A DNA stretch of 64,000 bases from Setoptus koraiensis (taxonomy: Eukaryota > Arthropoda). Positions 1 through 12,400 of this stretch are shown in pieces. Each line of letters starts with the position of its first letter. Within the stretch, counting starts at the first letter, position 1. Location of the stretch: assembly GCA_048013815.1 (NCBI GenBank), contig CM106585.1, forward strand, positions 186,001 through 250,000, read 5' to 3'. Position numbers and translations under genes: made by a program. Under the pieces are notes generated by a model that was not told the DNA's origin, did not search any database, and saw only the letters and a program-made list of their open reading frames with translations.

Positions 1-102
1 CTGTTCTGTCAGTGGCTGGGTGACAGGCTGAAGTGGGGCCCAGAGGCCACGCTCGCCACGCGCACGCAAAAAATGCCAGGATTAATTTAGAAAAAATTTT
101 GC

Positions 103-162
103 CCTTTTGGCGCCCCCTATCTAAAATTCTTTTGTGAATTTTAAATAGGGGGCGCTAAAAGG
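103..162. repeat. inverted repeat, 26-nt arms with 8-nt loop
   Basis: The arm at 103-128 pairs with 137-162 with two mismatches (core GCGCCCCCTAT / ATAGGGGGCGC). It would form a strong hairpin in DNA or RNA. There are no flanking duplications I can verify, so it is not assigned to a transposon. Confidence 0.85.
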
Positions 163-537
163 CAAGCTGTGCATACGCACCATACATACCCGTACACGTA
201 AGCAATACTGTGAGTATACCATAAATGAGTTTACCTGTCCGGCTATTGTTACTACTCTTTGCATGGCTTTTGTTTCGTGCCACTTGACTGATTAACTTGA
301 GTGCGCGCCACACGATAGCTCAGACGCCTGGCACAGGCAGAGAATGGCCAACGGCCTTGCCAGACACATACCGCCAGATGTATAAATATATATATTATGT
401 AATATAAAATGCTAGGTGTGTCACCGTTACTTTATTGGCGCTGCGAGTGCCCGCATACAGCCAAACATAAAGTAATACGTATAGTGATACGTATAGCAAT
501 GCACCTGTACACTTGCTGATATGCTGCAGCTTGGGGC

Positions 538-593
538 AACAACAACAGCAACAACAACAGCAACAACAACAGCAACAACAACAACAACAACAA
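538..593. repeat. (CAA)n/(CAG) trinucleotide tract
   Basis: CAACAACAACAG-type repeats, uninterrupted for about 55 bp. Translation gives polyGln in one frame and polyCys in the opposite strand; no gene context supports either. Confidence 0.95.
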
Positions 594-837
594 CCACGAG
601 CTAGCGAGCGAGCGCCAACTAACAAACGTGAAATTGAATTCTCAGCTATTGATATTCATCATCATCATCATATGGAATCACGAAGTTGCATCATCATGAA
701 CTCACTTTTGCATTGCAACTATTTAGCAACTAACTCAACACACACACACACATAAAGGTATTGAGACACGTACACGTACAACACGGCTCACACGAGCCAA
801 CATGTAGCACGTATTTTGGGGCGCACAAACACACACA

Positions 838-900
838 GTAGTTGCAGTAGTTGCAGTTGTTGCAGTAGTTGCAGTTGTTGTTGCTGTTGTTGTTGTTGTA
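838..900. repeat. GCAGTTGTT/GCAGTAGTT 9-mer tract grading into (TTG)n
   Basis: Tandem 9-base units AGTTGCAGT followed by TTGTTGCTG and TTG repeats. Non-coding by context. Confidence 0.85.
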
Positions 901-2209
901 GCGGCTATAACAATAATAATAGGCATGACAGGGCAACATGCAACTATAGGCACGGCAAAGATTGCGTAACATTGCAAAGGATTCTTTTGGGCCGCAATAG
1001 AATAGCTGCACAATTTAGCTGTGTGAGAAGTTGTGCGAATTTGAGATTACAATTTAAACTGTTTGCTGCTGTGGCCTCACCGAGATTTCGCTCAAACCAA
1101 TCTCTGGCTCAACAGCCAGCGAAACAGATTGCCGGCTGGCCGAGATAAAAAAACAACATTATACATTTATATTATTTACTACACATTATACATAATAGTT
1201 TTATTTACGGAGTGGCACGCAGTGTTACGTAACACAACCGGTGCCACAACCTACCATCATCATGCTGATCTGATATTTTAGCATAACGCTCATACATAAC
1301 GGTGCTGGCTGCACACTCTACTTAACAACTACGATTCTATTCTATACTCTGTGCCATAGACATAGGAATAGACGAGGCCACTATGTTACATAACATTGCT
1401 GCTGGCGTTGTGGCCGAAATGGGGCCCAACATTGTGCTGGCGGTCAAGCTATGACCGAGAGCTATGAGAGCAAAAAAGAATGACGAAGCAAGAAAAGAAC
1501 GCGTACAGGTGAGTGCGCGCAACAAAACATGAATTGGATTATCAGTGCGTTAGTTTGCACAACAACGAGCGGCGGTGGCCAACAAAAAACTGGCGACCAG
1601 TGTCAACAAGCATAAACAGAGACAGACAGAGAGAGAGAGCACAACAACATGGCTTAAATATAACATAAACAGAGTTGTCCAGAGGACCGGAAGTGGCCAG
1701 TGAATGAGCTACATACATATTATGTAACATATCACATGAGTGTTACACTATGTATGCTAGCATGCCAGCGTGCAATGTATTGGTATAATGCAATGGTATT
1801 GGGCTAATGGGATGGATATTATACAGAAATATCGCGGCTAGGTGGCGCCCAATGCCAGTTTGATTGTTGCTCGACTGGGGCCATGCAAAACAACAGCTGA
1901 CTGATTTGACAAGGGATGAGTAACGAGCGCCGATCGGGTGTCCAAGATTTGCCATGTTAATCCTGTACACAAACTGTTGTTGTTGCCAGTGAGCTGGCGA
2001 GTTATGTAATGCGTTGTGCTGTCATGATACCGTTATACTGTCACAGTGTGTATAATACAGTGCATGTGTCTAGACGTGCTTGTTGTTGTTGTTGATGACA
2101 GCGTAAATAAGTGTTAAATAAGCTGATAAGCGTGGTTGTTGCTGTCGGTTGTTGGCTGATATAACGATAACATAATGAGCGCTCGAGAGAATAATTTGGC
2201 GCGCCCAAA

Positions 2210-2265
2210 CAGTTCAAACTGTTCAGACAGTTCGAACAGTTCGAACAGTTCGAACAGTTCGAATA
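2210..2265. repeat. 9-bp minisatellite (AGTTCGAAC)n
   Basis: About six units of AGTTCGAAC and variants. Each unit contains the palindrome GTTCGAAC, so the array is a series of small self-complementary sites. Confidence 0.9.
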
Positions 2266-2507
2266 GTGATAGTGGGGCCAAAGTAAATCTGTCAAAGGCC
2301 ATAGATAGACAGACATTAATATTAATGACACATGAGTGTTTATTTACTTTACATCAGCACTGGCCCCTCCAACTGTCCGCAGCGCCGTCTATGTATTGAG
2401 TCTATGTATGTCTCGTTGAGACAGTGCCCAGATTCTTGAGTCAAGAATCGGTGGCGACAGTGGCCACAATCCGGCAATTGCACCTCGGGGAGACTGGCCC
2501 GGTGGCC

Positions 2508-2568
2508 GGGTAGCCCGGCATCCCGGTAGCCCGGTAACCCGGTAGCCCGGTAACCCGGTAACCCGGTG
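2508..2568. repeat. 8-bp minisatellite (CCCGGTAR)n
   Basis: Seven or more units alternating CCCGGTAG and CCCGGTAA. GC-rich, with no coding context. Confidence 0.9.
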
Positions 2569-3086
2569 TGACATGTTAGCCCCTCGGGCGAGATTGGGCG
2601 TCGATGATTAGGCCATGTATTGTCATTGAGCCATATCCATGCATATACCGTAACATGGACATGACACAATTGTTGGCTGGGCCGCATTGTGGCCCAAAAA
2701 GAGCAGTCGCCATTGAGTGCCAGCGACAAACTCTTGAGCCAAAACATAACACGACACAACGCAACACAAGGCACCGTCTCGACCGGAAGTGGCTGGCTGG
2801 CCCCACAACTGCTTATCAATTTTACATTTTGGCCACGTTTGGCTCACAAGCGTTTGTCAGCGCCAAGACAAGCAGGTGATGTGCAGTTATGTCATATTAT
2901 GTGCGTATGAGTGTGAGGGTAGCGAAAATGTCACCAACGACAACAACAATAACAGAGTGCGGAATAAAAGAATATTGCTCGCTTGTTGTGGCCCCACGCG
3001 CAACTTGTCATCGCTGTCACGGCCGTCATGTGTTGCTGGCGTTGCTGTTGTTGTTGTTGTAACCGACACTTTATTTGTGTTTAGTG

Positions 3087-3142
3087 GCACAACAACAGCA
3101 ACAACAACAACAACAACAACGGCGACGACGACGACGACAGCA
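3087..3142. repeat. (CAA)n then (GAC)n trinucleotide tract
   Basis: ACAACAACAGCAACAACAAC-type repeat changing to ACGACGACGACG. A frame here encodes polyThr or, on the other strand, polyVal; this is judged repeat-derived. Confidence 0.9.
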
Positions 3143-4050
3143 GCCATGGTTGACATAAACTTGGCAAGCTCGCGTTTGGATTGTGTCGTCGAGCTCACTC
3201 ATTATTATTTCTATTATCATGGCGAGACGACGGCGACGACTTGCGCGGCTTTTCACTTGTTCTTGGCGCAGTGAATAGCTGCCAGTATAGTCACAAAACA
3301 TAACATGATGATGGTTTCGGGTGAGGTCAGCAGCGTAACACTACAACTAAAATACAACAACAAATATACAACAAAAACAAAAATGCGCCCCCGTTACACA
3401 AGCACACGGGAGAGCATGGGAGCATGGGAGCCGGCGGGTGGGTGTGACGGGGCCGGGATCATGGAGCATGGATACTATTGAGTCGGTGGCTTCACATTCA
3501 CCGACAATGGAGTGACATCATTATTATCCAGTGTCTCACTTGTCTTATTTGTTCACACAGACACACACACGACAAGCCCGGCCCCAACTGTTAGCTCGAC
3601 ACAACAACGCGGGCCCCAACGCCAAAATTGCGACGACAAGTCTTGGCCTGACACAACGGCCGAGGACATTAGAGCGAGGGGCCAAAAGACCGTTTTAGAG
3701 AAACGAGCCAAAAGGGAGAGCAAGTGTCATTATGGGTGCACTTGTTAGTTGTTTCTGTTGGCCGCTCGCTTTGGTTCTCTGGATATTGGGCTCTTTGGAT
3801 CTCTGGCTCTCAGGCTTGTTGACGAGCCAACCAGCCAGCCAGCCGGCCGGCCGGCCAGCGATATTTGTCATGGTGGGGCCCATCAACGAGACAAGAAAGC
3901 GTCATCACGATCTTGGCGCTGTCACACAATGAACGTTGATTTAAACATTGAGCTCGGGGCCAAGTATCGCCGAGCTGTCCGCCGTTTGCCATTACTTTTG
4001 CCAACAAGCCAAAGAGGCCCCGAACCGGCGAGCGCCTCCTATCCATCCTA

Positions 4051-4137
4051 TCCTATCCATACCCTTAGCCATACCCTTAGCCATACCCTTAGCCATACCC
4101 TTAGCCATACCCTTAGCCATAGCCATAGCCATAGCCG
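4051..4137. repeat. 12-bp minisatellite (CCATACCCTTAG)n
   Basis: Five to six near-identical 12-mers followed by three CCATAG hexamers. Not a telomeric repeat. Confidence 0.95.
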
Positions 4138-5640
4138 TGCCCGGCCTATCCACATCCATGCTATCCAACTATAACATTTGGCCGCAAATATAACATATCC
4201 GTGGCCAAATGTTGTACACATGTAGCTGTACATATACGCAAAAAGAATATCCGAAAAGAGCGCCCAAAAACGGCGGAGCGGCCACAGAGAAATAGCCAGA
4301 GTTAATGATCGTTGAAAAATATACAATCCAACACACAAATTTTCGATTGTCGTCATTGTTGTTGTGAGTCGGTGTGGGACCCACAAAAATTCATTACTGT
4401 CACTGAGGAGCGGATTGAATCCGTCGTCAGTGTGATGAGTTGGTGGCACTAACCACCAGGGCCCGCTTTTGCATGACAACAAATGGCCAGCGACAGTTCA
4501 ATTGTATCATGAATTGCAACGAACTCTCATGAGCGGCGAGCTTGCCAACTGCTCACATTGCTCATACGACACGACCACATGTGTGACTGACAATTGTGAG
4601 AGGAGCCCCATCGTTACACTGGCCTCGTATTATGTAATACAAGCTTTACAAGTTTCATCGTACAAGATGGATTTAAATAAATGGCCGTGTCGTGTTGGGC
4701 GCACAAGATAGGCCGCACATCTAGCGACATTGTCGTTCTTTTTTCTCAGTCTCGGAGAACATTTAACAGTTTTTTTTTCTTCTTCTTCTTCGTTTTCGTT
4801 TCATTCATCCATTCATTGGCGTTCGCTGAACGAGTTCACCGAACGCCGCTTGCCAAACGGGCGATTCAATTGTCAAGACACACTCGTTGTCGCGTTGTTT
4901 GCTTCAACGATTCTTCTGGCCCGCTGACCAAACACAATGTGCCTATAACTAAGCAACAGACTCAACTCACCGGCCAGTCATCTATCAACTAAATGATTGC
5001 GCCGAATCGCCATTGCCCATTTAGTTAGTTGCAGTGGTATGCAAATGAGTTTAGTCTCAATTGTCAAGTGACTCGTTAAACTCGCACGCAGCGCATACCG
5101 GATGTTAGCTCTCCCTCTCTCTTTGCCCGATTCTCGAGCAACAACAACAACTCCCATTGGGCTCGCACTCATTTGGCATTTGGTCCAACTTTATATACTA
5201 TAAACCACAACCTGTCTTGTTGCGTAACTCGCCATTTCGCCCCTCGAAATCCCATTTCGGGCTGCCCCCATTTCGGGGTTAATGCGCTGCGCGTTAATCC
5301 GAAATGGCCGGTGTTTTGCCCAGTACACTGTTGATTTTATGCCATTTTGGTCAAGATACGCGCACCAGTGGTCGTTTAATCAATTTGCAGTCTGCCAGTG
5401 TCTGTCACGCTAGAATTCAGAGTCTAGATTTGTCCAAACTTTGGTCGATTGCCAATATCTGACATAATGTTGTCAACCGTTAGGATTATCTATCGATTCA
5501 CTTTTAGCCCGGTGAAAAGCCTGGCTACAAGCAAATCACATGGAAATTCGTATATGAGCAAGTCAATGACTTGAGGTCATACATACACGTACATAAATGA
5601 GCCGCTTAGGACACACGTTTATTTTCACCGGACTACCCAA

Positions 5641-5745
5641 TTAAGCGGCTTTTTCTCGTTGTTGCCACCTAACCGAATATTCATCCAAGTTGGATGGACC
5701 GGTAGTGCCAGCAAGATGGGACTTATGATGGATACGAGAGATTTT
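5641..5745 (-). CDS. candidate terminal exon of mbl or of an unidentified gene (34 codons plus stop)
   Basis: On the minus strand a good acceptor (TTGTTCTTTGCAG, ending at 5746) is followed by a phase-0 open frame of 34 codons to a TAA. It includes HLAGTTGPSNLDEYSVRW. Phase 0 is what the mbl exon ending at 7086 requires, and the distance (1.3 kb) is reasonable. The peptide does not resemble a muscleblind C-terminus that I recognise, so this may be chance or an alternative 3' end. RNA evidence would settle it. Confidence 0.22.
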   Translation of the reverse strand, partial: KISRIHHKSHLAGTTGPSNLDEYSVRWQQREKAA

Positions 5746-6640
5746 CTGCAAAGAACAAGTGATTATTAGAGACAGGTGCGTTAGTGGATGTAAAAATACT
5801 TGCCAAGTGAATATGAAAATTGGACAGTTGAATTTGGTCTGATTTCGTAAGAGTCTTGTCAACTGTAAGCGCCCAGTTTAAATGGGTGCACTGCACACTA
5901 TATTTCATAGTATCGTATTTTGAGCTGCCTACCAGAGAAGGCCAGCTTTTGGGGTGATTTCTAGCGATAACTGCTGGCCCCATCAATCATCCATATGAGA
6001 CAGTGTTTACCTTTTATTGTGCGGCTTCAATTGGCCATGGGACCTTACATCAAATCAAGTCTATCAATTGAATTGGCGAATTGAAAACGGAATAACGGCA
6101 TCGACAAGTTGTCAGAAGAGTTGTACGAGAGTTGGCCAACAAAGACGTGCAAAACACGTGCACTTGCAGTGCGTGAGTGTAGACCGTGCTGACCATTAAC
6201 AATGCCAGCTCTGGACAATGTCTGTGTCGTGTGGTCATTGGTTGCGCAACGCGTGCTAACCAACCGTGATAGTAACCGGTAATTAGCATCATGGGCGCAT
6301 CAACTAATCGTGCGTGTGCCATTCAAGAAAAACATGAAAACATTCTGAGAGGCGTCTATTTAGTATCATACGGGCAGCATGAGTGATTAGGCCGCAGTAT
6401 GACACGATTTAATTAGGCGTTGTTTGTGCGCGACTTCCGTTTATGAGCCGCTTAATTGGAGGTGTTGTTGTTGGCACAGCCAAGCTGGTCGTGATAACAC
6501 GTTTGTGTGTCAGATACAGATGGATTGATTTTGAGCGTGCTCACTATTGGACACAACACACACGCACGCACATTAATATCCATCAATAACAGTTTGCCTG
6601 TTTATACGTTTTAGCCACCGTTAAACGGCCAACAGCAGCG

Positions 6641-6657
6641 ACAACAACAACAACAGC

Positions 6658-6716
<59 letters not shown>

Positions 6717-6746
6717 CGACGACGACGACAACAGCAACAACAGCAA
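6641..6746. repeat. long (CAA)n/(CAG)/(CGA) tract
   Basis: About 105 bp of CAA repeats with CAG and CGA interruptions, the longest such tract in the window. It lies 340 bp 3' (in mbl sense) of the ZnF4 exon, so it would be a UUG-rich tract in mbl pre-mRNA. Confidence 0.95.
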
Positions 6747-7085
6747 ACCGCAAACTGCGGCAACTGCCGCTTTTCACGCAATCATCACACCAGGTGAGTG
6801 GGCGTCGCCAGCTGATTAAATTGATTAAACATGGGCTGCGTCCATTTGCAGCATTTATCGATTGAGCAAGCCCGAACAATGCAATTATTGGCAACAACTG
6901 GACACTATATGGTGCCACTGTCACTGGCTCACAGCTGACAGTTGTGCACAGAATCTCACAAGTGTCGCCAGTGTCACAACTGTCACATTTTCGCCACTCA
7001 CTTGTCAGTGTAGTGCACTGGTCAGCTGATAAATAAATTTCGAGATGTGTCGAGATAAATAATGTTCGCTATTGTGACAACTTAC

Positions 7086-7188
7086 CATGTTTGTCATGAG
7101 GGTGGCGGCCGCAGCCATGGCCGCCGTCTGCTGGCTCTTGTACATGGCCTTCAGTTGTCCCTGCAGGTGACCGGGCGGATGCATGTAC
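7086..7188 (-). CDS. mbl: mbl fourth coding exon: end of ZnF4 and Ala-rich helix
   Basis: The acceptor GCGACAG ends at 7189 and the donor GTAAGT begins at 7085. The split Arg codon (AG|G) is completed here, giving [21 protein letters not shown] followed by [14 protein letters not shown]. This corresponds to the YFHPPAHLQAKIKAAQYQ region of MBNL ZnF4 and the Ala-rich segment after it. The exon is separated from the giant exon by a 206-nt intron. It ends in phase 0; the following exon was not recognised with confidence. Confidence 0.92.
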
Positions 7189-9356
7189 CTGTCGCGGGCC
7201 GGTTGCGTCAGATTGGGCCGGTTGCGTCGAGATTGGGCAAATTGCGTCATCGCAGTGGCACAGTTATGATAGTGTACAGGTTAATTGATTGGCACAAGTA
7301 ACGCGCACCATATAGGAGCATTTATTTATAGTACATTCATACGTAAATACTATAAATAGTTTGTGGTCAGTCATTAGTAGCTGGTCATACTCACCTGCAC
7401 TTGTCGCGCTGGCAGCGCCCCTTCATGAAGTCCATGCAAACCACCACTATGCCGTCCTGTGATTCCACGTGCTCGGGCGGATGCGCAAATCGGCACTCGG
7501 ACTCTAGGCGCTTGCAAGCGTTTCGTTTGTATTCCCGACACACCTCCAATCGATCGGCCCGAAGATAAAGAGATCCGCGCGCGCCAGTCGCACCATTAAC
7601 CGCCGGCGCGGCGGCCAGGATTCCATTGTTGCGCTCATTGGCTGGTGGTTGCGTCTTGTTGTTGATGCTGTAACCACCAGACTGCTGCTTGCTGTTGGTC
7701 AGCTGATTAGTAAAAGGCACACTCACTTCGGGCTGGTCGCCGCTGTTGACGGGCGCCGCACCGTGCTGGCCGGCGCCAATGTGCGTCGGGCCGGCCCGCA
7801 CGGAACTGTGGCGGTCGTTGTCGCCGGCGCTGTTGTTGACTAGACTATCATCATTATCACTGCTGCCGTTTGAATGGTTGCAACTGTCCACTTGGCGCTG
7901 CCGTTGCTGCTGTTGTTGTTGTTGGTGCTGCGGTTGTTGTTGTTGGTGCTGTTGTGCGTCTCCATTCAAGCAGGCGCTCATGGCACCGTTGCTGTCGTCG
8001 TCGTCGTCGTCGTTATTATTGCTCTGTTTACTGTTATTTCCATCATCATGATTGTTATCATTTGCAACACACATTGCGTCATCCTCATCAACAGCACCGG
8101 CCGCAGCACAAGTGGTTGCGTCATCATCATCATCTTGGCGGCCACTTAACTCGGTATTATTGTTGTTATTATTATCACTGGCACTTTTCGAGTTTGCGCT
8201 GGATATTATTGTTTGGATATTACAGTTAGACGACGACGAGCAGTTGCAGTTTGCCAGCTTGCAACTCAAACTGGTGGCGCCCTCAACGCCAACAACAACG
8301 CTGGACAGTTTCGTCTTGTCACCGTCCACTTGGCCGCACTCAACTGCCAATGGCATCTGCTCAACAGCGGCGGCACTCGCGAAAGTCGCTAGGTGCCCGC
8401 TGGCTTGCGCCTCGACACTGTTGGCGAGTGCGCCCCTCTCATCAGCATCTTGCATCATGCAATTATTACTATCAGACTGGTGGTCGTTTTTCGCACCAGC
8501 CTGGCAACCGTCATTATTATCATTATTGTCAGTGTTGTCATTATTGTCATTATTGTCAGTGTTGTCATTTCTGTCACTGCTGTCGCTGCTGGTATTGTTG
8601 GCACAGTCGCCAACAGCGTCGCCGTCGGTGGAATCATGTCCTTGTGTGTCACAGTCGCCTGCAGCAGCCGACCTCGAGCTACTCTCGTTCGACAGGTCGT
8701 TTGACAGTTGCTGCTTGTCCGCCGGACATTCCATGTCTGACGGACTTTTTTCAATTGATTTGTTGCTGTCGGGCAATCTGTTGTTGTTGTTGTTGTTGCT
8801 TGATTTAGCACCCTGCTGGTCAGCTGACGAGCCGTTGTTTGTCCAATGATAGGGAGACGGATGCGGGCCGCTCTTGTGGGGGGTCTGAGTAGAGCTCTGG
8901 CCAGGCAACTGCTTGGCCAGGTGAGCTGCGCTGGCCCCAAAGTTGGCCGGCTTTTGATTGAGATTGTTGGCGCCAGGGGCGCTGTTTGTATGATTGTTGG
9001 TGCTATTGCCATAGTGATGAGGTAAGGATGGCATGTGAACTGTGTGGGGCGACGAAGCTAATCGGTGGTGATGCTGTTGCTGCTGCTGATGATGAGTGTG
9101 ACCCATCGGATGATGATGATTAACATGATGATGGAAGCCATTAACTGTGGGCAATCCGATTTGTTCGGCCACAACGGCCGCCTGGTGGTGATGGTGAGCA
9201 TAGGGCAAAACGTTGCCACTTGTAGATTGGCTTACGAAGGCGCCGAGAGCGCCCGCCGGTGCTCCCGTTGCATAGGCAATTTGTTGGGCGTGTAGCGGGT
9301 ATTGCATTGAGGCCGCGGCTAGGGCGGCCATCACATTGGCCTGATGTTGTTGATAT

Positions 9357-9408
<52 letters not shown>

Positions 9409-12400
9409 GCTGATGATGGGAGTTATTGAGCGGGTGGTGGCTGCCATTTTGTGCAATATGACTATTTGGGTGGTGTTGCTGATTGTTGTTATGATTATTT
9501 GGTATTGTAGAAGGAAGATGGCACTGTTGTTGTTGTTGCTGCTGCTGCTGGTTGGCCATATACTGCAATTGCATCATCTGATTCAATTGCTGTTGTCGTT
9601 GTTGTTGTTGTTGTTGTTGGGCAACCATTAAATTTAATAGATGCTGCTGTTGGTGTTGTTGCTGTTGCTGTTGTTGGTGGTGGTGCTGGTGAATGGTATT
9701 AGTGGCGTAGCTAGGCGACGAGGATGACGACGATGACGTTGGAGATGAAGATGCCCTTATGCCGTTCACTTGCGGCTGATGATGATGATGACCGTTGGTC
9801 AAGGTGGACTGTTCTGTATGGCTTGTTTGAGTAGTTGTTGTGCTTGTTGACACCGGCTGGCCCGTCTGGTGGCCGGTGGACAAAATACTATTGTTGTTGT
9901 TGTTGTCGTACAAATCGGAGCTGTTCTCTGATATCTGGCCACTGGTGTTGTTGCATTTAGTAGTTGCGGATGGTCGACTAGGGGGCGATAATGATTTGCT
10001 GTAGTGGTGATGATGGTGGTTGCGTGGAGTGGTTGCCGTTATTGGCGATCCCGACGACGACGTGGACGACCTATTTGACCCGTTGCCGTTGTCATTAGAT
10101 GCGCGCTGTCTCTGGTAGCTACTGTGGCTAGTGCGCCCCGACGACTGATATCCGGTTGTATCCTTGAGCTGCTTGCTGTGGTGCTGCAATTGGTGCTGAT
10201 TAGGTATCACTGGTTGACCACTTGGTGCGCCACTTGCGCTCAGCGCCATCAATGACTGGGCTGGAGGTGGCCCCGGTGCGGTTACACCAACCGCACCGGA
10301 CGCAGCAGCGTACCTGAGCGTGCCAGCGGCCGTCGGGTACGTGATGGGGGCCGGGATAAATGGATTGACCAGGGCCGCAGCGGCTGCAAAGGCGGCTGCG
10401 GCGGCCGCTGCCGCATTGTTGTGCTGATTCTGAATCGTACAGGTAGAGAGAAAGAAAGGGAGAGAGAAAAAAAAAACAATTTCCTTTGTTATGGAGTGAT
10501 TGATATGCGCCCATTTTGATTTGTTTGTTATCTGCACAATGTGATTCGCTAGAACAGACACAATAACTGTGACTCGCCATTGGGCTAAATTGAATTTAGG
10601 CGGCCCAAGCGAACGGGCCCAAACAGTTGTAGCTAACTAGTGACTCATAAGCAATTATAATATGGCCAAATAAATTTGACAAAAACATTTGATTTATGCG
10701 CCCTGTGGACGGGCACAGGTGAGCCTAGCGACATCAAGGCCAACTGGTAATATTAAGTTGTGATATTGAGCGCTAGTTGGCGTCCCGCTGCTAGGGGGAT
10801 TGGCCAGTGGCTCGTATTGTGCGGGGGTATGGTGAGGCATCAATATTGACGTAAGCGTTGTGTTTGACACTTGTTAGTCAGCGATCGGCTAGACAGCGAG
10901 TGGGCGCCAGTTAACGTCTGAATGTTTTAATATGATTGTGTCGCCCAGAGCGCCCCCTGCCGCACAGTCCGTGCCAAATGGGTGCTCTACGCCGTAGAGT
11001 CTAGCAGCCGGAGTCTCGAAGCCAGAGCGTCGGGCCCCCAGACTCCAAAAAGGCAGACAAAAGCCAATAGCCGTGCGATAATTGGAACAAGTTGCAGTCA
11101 ACTCTGGCGCTCGCTTTTCATCGGTGAGTCTAACTGGTGCTAGCCTAACACTGTTAGGTAAGCGAGCAAACCCAGACAGGGGCGCCCAACGAAACTGATT
11201 GAGGCAAACGGTCGCTCGCTGGGGGCCCCAACGAAGATGGATGAGGTGCCGATAACTGTACCGACGGTCGCCATGGTTACCCCGACTGACACTGGCAGCA
11301 ACTGTGCTTTTTAGTATGCTGTTGTAGTGTAGCGCCACTTGTGAGCATAGTTGCAGCGCTAGCTCAATGATCAATTAAACTCTCGGGCCTCACAGTTTAA
11401 TTGTGTAGTTGGTGCCAAATTGCAGTTGGTGATAGTCGAGTGTCGACGGGCACACAGATAGTTAGTTTAGATTGGTTTAATTTGCCATTTGGCCGAGAGA
11501 GGAAGTGCAAGCAACGTTTAGTTGCTTGCATCTAAATGGGACCGAGTTGGCCGCCAGTTGGTCGTTCGTTCAGCCAACTGGTAGTTGGTTGGCGAGCAAA
11601 TGACCAGCCGAGCGGCCAGTCACGGTGATTATCGCGAACGGGTGGGGGGGGGGCGATAAATGAAAATGAAATGATGACAACAGTCGTAACAGCATTAGTC
11701 AGTGCGTTAGTTAGTCGGCTAACTACAAAACAAGCAGCACAACAGCGAGAGAGAGAGCGAGTATTATGTAACTTGGACACGCAATGGTCGTTAGTGTTGC
11801 CGTTGTCGTTGTGGCTGGCAAAGAATGGCCAATAACAACACGCCAGTCAAGTCGCCTCTTCTGCCGCTTCTGCTAGCTTGACAATTTTCGCTAGCGGCCG
11901 ATTAGGCTCACACTGTGTGAGTCACACGAAACAATTGCTTAGCAGCATGTTACGTAACAGCGATGGCATTCGCTTATGTAACATGCACGCCACACATTGT
12001 CTGTATAGTGTACAGTATTAGCCAGACAAATATAAACTGTATCTCGCCAATATAAACACCTGTATGATAGCTGTAGTAGTATGAGTGCACACACACCAGG
12101 TATCACACCTTACTTGATACACCTTACGCAATACCTTAATAGATGGCAAATAAATTGAGCTTACTGACTGTGAGTTAGCAGTACAGGTGACAGCTAGTTT
12201 TGTTATTTGGCATACACACGAACATGTCATGTGTGATCTATGAGATATGTGAGAATGTATCGCCTATCCCATCTTCTTTTCTATATATTCTATATATACA
12301 ACACGATACAAAACGATATCATATGATGCCCTGTGATTGGTCACTATGATTCGTATGGCATGCACAAGGCGCCCACTGTTGCGTAACATGATACAGCCTT

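Larger units (their letters stand above)
1..7085. other. mbl 3' region: non-coding, repeat-rich; remaining mbl exons probably lie here or beyond the window
   Basis: Apart from the candidate exon at 5641-5745, I see no supported coding sequence. The stretch holds a 60-bp inverted repeat, CAA/CAG-type tracts, three minisatellites (2210, 2508, 4051), imperfect palindromes around 5240-5310 (CCATTTCGG arms) and several RTTRYGTAAY palindromes. Open frames here are dominated by Gln, Cys, Val or Thr runs that come from the repeats. Confidence 0.6.

Noticed and set aside
513-755. Open frame with polyglutamine on the plus strand (and polycysteine on the minus strand)
   Set aside because: Its length comes entirely from a CAA/CAG tract; no conserved flank or splice context.
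2789-3274. 161-codon frame with polyThr/Val runs
   Set aside because: Driven by TTG and CAA/GAC repeats; equally long frames exist on the opposite strand.
4051-4137. Telomere-like repeat (CCCTTAG)
   Set aside because: The unit is CCATACCCTTAG, not the arthropod TTAGG repeat, and the array is short and internal.
8052-8849. 265-codon plus-strand frame opposite the giant mbl exon
   Set aside because: Antisense shadow of the mbl exon; Leu/Ser runs mirror codon repeats on the minus strand.
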